Of a stretch of 11,123 nucleotides of DNA, positions 6,519 to 11,123 are shown piece after piece. Source of the DNA: Anaerolineae bacterium CG2_30_64_16. GTDB lineage: Bacteria; Chloroflexota; Anaerolineae; CG2-30-64-16. The translations under genes were made by a program, and so were the position numbers. Within the stretch, counting starts at the first letter, position 1, and the number at the start of each line of letters is the position of its first letter. The stretch lies in assembly GCA_001871755.1 (NCBI GenBank), contig MNXL01000147.1:1-11123 (forward strand), given 5' to 3'. The notes under the pieces are model-generated. The model worked only from the letters and a program-made list of their open reading frames with translations. It was not told where the DNA came from and made no database searches.

Positions 6519-7043
6519 CTATGGAGCACTGAATACGTAGGTGGAGAACTCCTCCCAGGTTTCGTCGGCTACTTTCCCCTTGGTCTTGACGGCGATCTCG
6601 TCGGGTGCGGACGCCACCAGCACGACGTTCCAGGCGCGCATTTTGCCGGCGGTAGGATGATAGGTGTCAACCGCCCCGAAGGCAGCCAGGTTGACCGGTC
6701 GATCCGCAATGAAGATCTCCTCCGTATGTTCGGCCCAAAGCTCTTCCAGCGATTTCCCCTGGTCGGGGGCGGAGTACACGCCCACCGAGACGTTGTATTC
6801 GCTTCCGACCGTCACCGCGCAGCGGTACTTCTCCTCCGTGCCCTGCTGGACACAACCGGCCTGCCAGACAAAGACCGTCTCGTCGGCTGCGGCAGTGGTG
6901 ACCAGGATGTCGCCGATCCTGTCACCTGGGTTGATCGGCGCCGGACCTGCGGGGGTGGCCGCGGGTAGGGACGGCAGTGCCGTGCAAGACAGGAGCCCCG
7001 TGAGACAGAGCGCGACCACAAAGACGCTGATACACTTAGTCAT
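6519..7043 (-). CDS. Predicted lipoprotein of unknown function
   Basis: A 174-residue protein. Residues 1-20 form a lipoprotein signal: short charged start MTK, hydrophobic core CISVFVVALCLTG, and a lipobox-like LLSC with C20 as the acylated cysteine. A Pro/Ala-rich tether follows (about 24-39), then a globular domain. C64 and C75 could form a disulfide. Acidic and aromatic residues are plentiful (GKSLEELWAEHTEEIF, ETWEEFSTYVF). I do not recognise the family. The ATG at 7041-7043 has a perfect AAGGAGG 6 nt upstream (7050-7056); the longer in-frame ORF up to 7094 would spoil the signal peptide. The C25 peptidase gene ends 90 nt upstream on the same strand, so the two are probably co-transcribed and both act outside the cytoplasm. 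A partner or substrate-holding role for the protease is only a guess from context. Confidence 0.8.
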   Translation of the reverse strand: MTKCISVFVVALCLTGLLSCTALPSLPAATPAGPAPINPGDRIGDILVTTAAADETVFVWQAGCVQQGTEEKYRCAVTVGSEYNVSVGVYSAPDQGKSLEELWAEHTEEIFIADRPVNLAAFGAVDTYHPTAGKMRAWNVVLVASAPDEIAVKTKGKVADETWEEFSTYVFSAP

Positions 7044-7126
7044 GATCTTCCTCCTTGAAGCGCGTAGCTGCGCTGTTTGGTTTCGGCGACCCACGCGGCC
7101 GTCAGGCGGCGATACTCGGGTGACAT
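7040..7126 (-). CDS. Possible 28-residue ORF overlapping the lipoprotein start (ATGA)
   Basis: In the 90-nt gap between the C25 peptidase stop and the lipoprotein start, an ATG at 7124-7126 opens a 28-codon frame beginning MSPEYRRLTAAWVAETKQ. Its TGA (7040-7042) overlaps the lipoprotein ATG as ATGA. A weak AGGG-like site lies about 6 nt upstream. The arrangement is what a coupled leader peptide would look like, but a 90-nt GC-rich gap often contains such a frame by chance and the peptide resembles nothing I know. Confidence 0.22.
   Translation of the reverse strand: MSPEYRRLTAAWVAETKQRSYALQGGRS
7050..7056 (-). promoter_or_regulatory. Strong Shine-Dalgarno of the lipoprotein gene
   Basis: AAGGAGG on the minus strand, 6 nt before ATG 7043. 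It is the best ribosome binding site in the window and rules out the longer in-frame start. It also lies inside the small ORF at 7040-7126, so translation of that ORF would run through it. Confidence 0.8.
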
Positions 7127-7133
7127 GTAGCCC

Positions 7134-10100
7134 TTATAGATCAATCAGCACCAGCAGCAGGTAGGTGCGCGGCGATGAGCGCACCAGCGCGACGGCGGGC
7201 TCGGTGGCCTGGCCATCGTATGTCACGTAGCCCAACAACCGGTGCGTACCGAGCATTCCGGTGGTGGTCCACACGTCGTCGAAGCCGAGACTGGCGCCGA
7301 CGGCCAGTCCCTCGAAGTCATGGGTAAAGGTCTGCACCACGCCGCCGGCCGGGTCGCGCACTTCGACGGTGGCAGCGCCGGCGATGGGCACCGAGCCGGT
7401 GTTGGCGAACGACAGGTGGATGGCAACCGGCTGGCCCGGCGCGTAGGAAGCCGGGGTGGCCGTGAAGCTGCTGATCTCTGCCGCGCTGCTGCCGACGACG
7501 AAGGCCGCGGTGGCCCGGTTGATCAGATCGCCGCCTGGCTCGCGCAGCGTGATCTCGGCGTAGTATGCATCGGGGTCGCCGCCGCTCCAGGTCGTCGAGA
7601 AGGTTGCGCGCCCCTCCAACGCGGCCATGGTGGTGAGCAGCAGCCCCGCAACCGGCTCGCTCGACGCCTCTCGGCGCACCACGGCCGCAACGACCGCATC
7701 CCGCGCGGCGCCTGTGCTCTCGATAATCAGGTGCACCTCCACCGGCTCGCCCGGCGCGTATGCCAGCTTATCGGTCGCGATATCGGTGAGCCTCACATCC
7801 GGTTGGGTGTACCGCAAGCTGAAACGATAGTTGGTGTAGAAGCGCGCATCCCGGGTCGCGGCGTTGTAGTAGAAAGGATACAGACGGAGCACGAGGGTCG
7901 TGGCGCCGTCGGGCCGCTCGTCGATCTGCCAGCCGAAGTCTCGCTCAGGGTACCAGCCCGAGTTCGCTGTAATGGCCGGTTGATTCGCCCAGACAACGCT
8001 GGAATTGGCCGGCTCGTGTCGCACGATTGGCAGTACCAACCCACTGGCGGTCGACAAACCCGACCGCTCGGCGAGTGTCACGTCCTGCACCTGGTAACCC
8101 GCTGGGATTTCTTGTGTCATCAGGAAGGTCGGCACCATGGGCTGGCCCTCGGTCAGGAGCATGCCGCCGCCGGGAATGCTCACCCTGTCTATGCCGCCTT
8201 CTGACGAGACCTCATAGGGAGGGATCATGAGGGTCAGCGTTGACGGTGGGACGGCGGCCACCACCGGAGGATCCGGCGCTGCGGCCAGGCCCGACATCTG
8301 AGCAGCATTGTTGTCCGGGCAGTACGCGTAGGTGGGATCGCCGTAGTAGTTGTACTCGTGCACCCACATCCGCTCCACATCCTCAGGGTCATCTCCCCAC
8401 AGCGCTCGCTTGGTCTGGCGCAAGGCCTGGGCGGCCGTCCGGCCGGCCAGCCACCGCTCCACGTACATCGGGCCGGCCTCGACGTTCGTCACGATGGCTG
8501 ACGGTTCTGTCGAACCGATATAGGCGCCCGCTTCGCTGTCCAGGAATGCCTCAGCGATGCTGTCTTCGGCCTGGTAGTGGCCGGTCCAGCACGCCAGGGC
8601 CACTACCACCGGATAACTCCCTTGGAAGTTGTTCGGGACCGTCGATGTCTCCAGCGTCGAGTCCCAGCTGCGGACGCCACCGTGGTCCTGGTAGAAGATG
8701 GCATCCATCTGAGGCGCCCACTGCAGGAACTCGTTCAGGCGGTCGAGACCGCTCGGAAAGTCGTCCCAATGTATGAGGCGAACGAACTCAAACTCATCGT
8801 CCAGGCGGTTGCGGATCTGCCGGCTGCCCTCCCGAAAGTCGCCCTCATTCTCGTCGTCGTCGTCATCGGTTCCGCTGACGACCAACCCCCACGAGCAATT
8901 ATGCAGATCAAGCAGGCTGGTCTCGATGGGCCGGCGCAGCGCGCTGATCGTATCGCCGGGCAGCCGGCCCACAGCCAGCTCCGGTTTGCTGCTGCCGCTT
9001 GTGTTGGCGTAGTAGTTGTCGACCAGCCTGATCGGGGAGATACCCCCGTCTTGCCAGTCCGCCGTTGCGTCCGCGATATCGTCGTCATAGATCAGCTTCG
9101 ACGCCACGACCACGCTATCCCCCACGATCAACAGGTACCCGTCGGTGAGGTAGCCGCCCGCAGCCATGTCGGCCCCGCGCATGTCGCTGCCCCAGTCGCG
9201 GATCACCTCCCGGATTTCATCGGGGTCGTTGGCATCCAGGCCGCCGACGTAGCCCAGCATGGCGCCGCGGTAACGCGCGAGACGGGCCATGTCGGACAGC
9301 AGCGAGTGATAGCCTCTCGGTGTATCGAGCCCGTACAAGAGCCACAGTACACCCCGGTTGGTGACGATCAGGTAGTTGGAGCCGCCCCAGGCGCTTCGCA
9401 CGGCGTCGGCCAGCGGTTCACGGTCGGTTGTCTGCACGCACGGCAGATCGAAAGCCGGGTTCTCTTGCTCGCCCCGCCCAACAACGCGCACGGGGTCGGT
9501 TCCGATGACCCAATCATCGTCATCGGGATCAACGTCGAGTACAGGGAGGGCCTGGTAGCTGACTGTCAAACGGCCGCCGGGGTGCAGTGTGATCACGGTG
9601 TCCGCGGCGTCGCCGACCTCGATATCGAGGGCGCAGTCCGTGCCGCTGGAACGGCAGTCCATAGCCACGGTGTACGCCAGGCCGACGTCGGTGATCTCTT
9701 TGGCGATGGGTTGGAATCCTGTCACCGAATCCTCGATCCGGTCGACCGTGTAGGCGGCACGCCCAACGTTCTCCACGGTCAAAGCGACCTCGAAGACGTT
9801 GCCAGCACGGGTCACCTCACGGGTGACGTCCAGGCGCGCCTCTCCCTGGCGGATGCTCAGGTCTTGCGTCACGGTCTGCTTGCAGCTCGCGTCTCCTGTG
9901 ACGTCAGCGCGTACGGTGTAAGTGCCGGTTGCCAGTCCGCCGAGGTCCCAGTCGCATTCGTACGTGTGCGAGTTGTTGCCATCCAGGTGACAGACGAAGC
10001 GGCCGCCTGCATAGATGTCTACGCTGGCGACCATGGCGTGCTCTTCGATGCAGTTCATCCGCTCGATCGCGGACCGAGTGTCCCCGGCGGGATACTCACA

Positions 10101-11096
10101 CAACGGGGCGATCCGGCGGGCGCTCACCTCAATGTGCTGCGTTGTGCCCTGCGGGACCACCTCGCCCTGGATGAAAAGCGTCTTGCCCCGCAGTGGCTGC
10201 ACCACGCTGGCTTCGATCTCAGCACACTCAAAGGGTGGGTCGAAGAGAACCTGCCCCCGGCCCGTCAGGCCATCCTCGCCCACGGCCACTGCCTCTATCG
10301 TGTGCTGGCGGAAGAAATCCGCATCCGGCAGGCCGGCGAACGACGGCGCCAGGAGGTACTCGAACCGGTTTAGCCCGCCATCGGGCAACGGCGCGTAGTC
10401 CTGGCCGAGCGGCTTGCCATCCAGATAGAAATCAACCCGTACGATCTTCGCAGTGTTGGGGATGGCGGCGGAGAGGCGGTACAGACCGCGCAGTCCAGGC
10501 ACGCGCGTGATGGTGAACTCGGAGAGGCTGGGAGAACTTGGAGATGCGGCTACGGTCTTGAAGAACGCTTCCCGCGAGCTCGCAGCATTGCCGGTCGCAT
10601 CAGTGGAACGGACCCTATAAGCGTAGGTCGTCGAGGGCTGCAGCCCGGTCAGCACGATGCTATGCGCCAGCGACTGGGCCGGGTCGGACCGCTGGTTATC
10701 CAAAAGGCCGGCTTTGCTGCCGAAGCGCACCGCCGAGTCAGACTTCTCGTCGGTGGTCCAAGAGATGGTCGCCGAGGACGAGGTGATTTTCGACACTACC
10801 GGGCCAGAGGTGATCCTGGGCGGCGTCGTGTCCACCGGCGCGCCCGTCCCCGTGGGCGTGTGCGTAGTTGTCCGGGACGGCGTCGGCGTGCGCGTGGCGG
10901 TGGGCGATGCCGTCGGGGTACGCGTGGCGGTGGGCGACCCGATCGGCGTGCGCGTGGCGGTGGGCGATGGCGTCGGCGTGCGCGTGGCCGTGGGCGATGC
11001 GGTGGGCGTACGCGTGGCGGTGGGTGACGCGGTCGGCGTGCGCGTGGCGGTGCGCGATGCGGTCGGGGTGGGCGTGCGCGTGGCGGTTGGGGGGGG
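7134..11096 (-). CDS. Giant secreted gingipain-like (peptidase C25) protein, N-terminus beyond window
   Basis: Residue numbers count from the GTG at 10835 (residue 1), which is not the true start: the frame stays open to 11096 through a Thr/Pro linker. Residues 4-95 are a fibronectin type III domain (ATISWTTDE...LQPSTTYAYRVRSTD); about 105-470 are Ig-like/CARDB-like regions with Cys pairs. About 485-840 is a peptidase C25 domain: YLLIVGD (567-573), D606-N-Y-Y, PELAVGRLP (618-626), catalytic His H718 (YQDHGG), catalytic Cys C749 (ALACWTGHY), GAYIGST (770-776) and YYGDPTY (830-836). The 31-residue His-Cys spacing compares with 33 in RgpB. About 870-1010 resembles the gingipain propeptide (TEGQPMVPTF..., ...LYPFYYNAATRDARFYTN), here after the catalytic domain. 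Two Ig-like domains (about 1014-1115, 1118-1219) end in YLLLVLIDL. It probably hydrolyses protein substrates outside the cell; activity is inferred from the two residues. Confidence 0.85.
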   Translation of the reverse strand, partial: PPPTATRTPTPTASRTATRTPTASPTATRTPTASPTATRTPTPSPTATRTPIGSPTATRTPTASPTATRTPTPSRTTTHTPTGTGAPVDTTPPRITSGPVVSKITSSSATISWTTDEKSDSAVRFGSKAGLLDNQRSDPAQSLAHSIVLTGLQPSTTYAYRVRSTDATGNAASSREAFFKTVAASPSSPSLSEFTITRVPGLRGLYRLSAAIPNTAKIVRVDFYLDGKPLGQDYAPLPDGGLNRFEYLLAPSFAGLPDADFFRQHTIEAVAVGEDGLTGRGQVLFDPPFECAEIEASVVQPLRGKTLFIQGEVVPQGTTQHIEVSARRIAPLCEYPAGDTRSAIERMNCIEEHAMVASVDIYAGGRFVCHLDGNNSHTYECDWDLGGLATGTYTVRADVTGDASCKQTVTQDLSIRQGEARLDVTREVTRAGNVFEVALTVENVGRAAYTVDRIEDSVTGFQPIAKEITDVGLAYTVAMDCRSSGTDCALDIEVGDAADTVITLHPGGRLTVSYQALPVLDVDPDDDDWVIGTDPVRVVGRGEQENPAFDLPCVQTTDREPLADAVRSAWGGSNYLIVTNRGVLWLLYGLDTPRGYHSLLSDMARLARYRGAMLGYVGGLDANDPDEIREVIRDWGSDMRGADMAAGGYLTDGYLLIVGDSVVVASKLIYDDDIADATADWQDGGISPIRLVDNYYANTSGSSKPELAVGRLPGDTISALRRPIETSLLDLHNCSWGLVVSGTDDDDDENEGDFREGSRQIRNRLDDEFEFVRLIHWDDFPSGLDRLNEFLQWAPQMDAIFYQDHGGVRSWDSTLETSTVPNNFQGSYPVVVALACWTGHYQAEDSIAEAFLDSEAGAYIGSTEPSAIVTNVEAGPMYVERWLAGRTAAQALRQTKRALWGDDPEDVERMWVHEYNYYGDPTYAYCPDNNAAQMSGLAAAPDPPVVAAVPPSTLTLMIPPYEVSSEGGIDRVSIPGGGMLLTEGQPMVPTFLMTQEIPAGYQVQDVTLAERSGLSTASGLVLPIVRHEPANSSVVWANQPAITANSGWYPERDFGWQIDERPDGATTLVLRLYPFYYNAATRDARFYTNYRFSLRYTQPDVRLTDIATDKLAYAPGEPVEVHLIIESTGAARDAVVAAVVRREASSEPVAGLLLTTMAALEGRATFSTTWSGGDPDAYYAEITLREPGGDLINRATAAFVVGSSAAEISSFTATPASYAPGQPVAIHLSFANTGSVPIAGAATVEVRDPAGGVVQTFTHDFEGLAVGASLGFDDVWTTTGMLGTHRLLGYVTYDGQATEPAVALVRSSPRTYLLLVLIDL
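10891..11090. repeat. 30-bp tandem repeat encoding a Thr/Pro-rich linker
   Basis: The word CGCGTGGCGG or a one-base variant recurs at 10891, 10921, 10951, 10981, 11011 and 11041, i.e. every 30 bases, then at 11077 after a 6-nt insertion; a degraded copy precedes at 10861. On the minus strand each unit encodes a decapeptide like SPTATRTPTA. Because 30 is a multiple of three, gain or loss of copies leaves the frame intact and only changes linker length. Such linkers separate surface domains and are likely extended. Alternate-frame His/Ala/Arg-rich ORFs over this stretch are artefacts of the repeat. Confidence 0.85.
11089..11096 (-). other. C8 homopolymer that breaks the linker frame
   Basis: Eight consecutive C on the coding (minus) strand. 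In the C25 protein's frame the next codon upstream (11097-11099) is TGA. Removing one C joins the linker to the next frame, which continues TTPSPPTVTPPTATRTPT, the same low-complexity style, to the window edge. The open C25 frame upstream of 10835 has no ATG. So either the base count is wrong (assembly or read error) or the tract is a real frameshift or phase-variable site. Confidence 0.6.
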
Positions 11097-11123
11097 TCAC
11101 GGTCGGCGGCGAAGGGGTCGTAG

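Noticed and set aside
8577..10373. 598-codon open frame on the + strand
   Set aside because: It is antisense to the C25 peptidase, which has recognisable domains and catalytic motifs in its own frame; the + translation shows no domain, and long antisense frames are normal at this GC content.
10861..11090. CRISPR-like array
   Set aside because: The 30-bp units are contiguous with no unique spacers and encode a Thr/Pro linker in frame.
10738..11100. His/Ala-rich 120-codon minus-strand frame
   Set aside because: Off-frame reading of the 30-bp tandem repeat; the frame continuing into the fn3 domain is the coding one.

Overview
This is a GC-rich bacterial window. It holds the tail of a nitrate-respiration cluster on the + strand (1-2675) and, convergent to it, a block of minus-strand genes (2501-11123) for a large regulator and two exported proteins. 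Chloroflexota (Anaerolineae/Caldilineae-like) is the best guess at the source. The reasons are the very long BTAD-AAA-TPR regulator, the Thr-Pro-Ala-Thr linker in a giant secreted protein, a hydrophobic C-terminal tail and the dispersed intergenic hairpins. This is inference from style; there is no rRNA or marker gene.

Layout: (i) 3-662 is the nitrate reductase gamma subunit (NarI, cytochrome b), missing about 11 N-terminal residues at the window edge. (ii) 668-1960 is a NarK-type nitrate/nitrite MFS transporter, coupled to narI by a Shine-Dalgarno sequence lying over the narI stop. (iii) 1961-2126 carries two hairpin repeats. (iv) 2127-2675 is an FmdE-family zinc protein whose last zinc-finger cysteine is missing. 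(v) 2501-5989 (minus) is a BTAD/AAA/TPR transcriptional regulator with a near-consensus sigma70 promoter. Its C-terminal end appears chimeric: it runs into a 31-residue piece of another regulator of the same family and then into fmdE antisense. (vi) 5990-6518 has no gene; it holds the regulator promoter and a roughly 0.3 kb MITE-like element with imperfect terminal inverted repeats. (vii) 6519-7043 (minus) is a small lipoprotein of unknown function. (viii) 7134 to the right edge (minus) is a giant secreted protein with a gingipain-like C25 peptidase domain. Its propeptide-like domain lies after the catalytic domain, the reverse of the classical order. Its N-terminal part is a 30-bp tandem repeat encoding a Thr/Pro-rich linker, interrupted by a C8 run that breaks the frame.

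How the genes fit together: narI and narK, with fmdE probably in the same transcription unit, suggest anaerobic nitrate respiration, with FmdE perhaps linked to molybdenum enzymes. The C25 peptidase and the lipoprotein lie 90 nt apart on the same strand and probably form an export/surface unit. The regulator has its own promoter. No CRISPR array, phage, toxin-antitoxin or recognisable defence system is visible. The most notable points are the permuted C25 peptidase, the double truncation/chimera near 2666-2762 and the MITE-like element.
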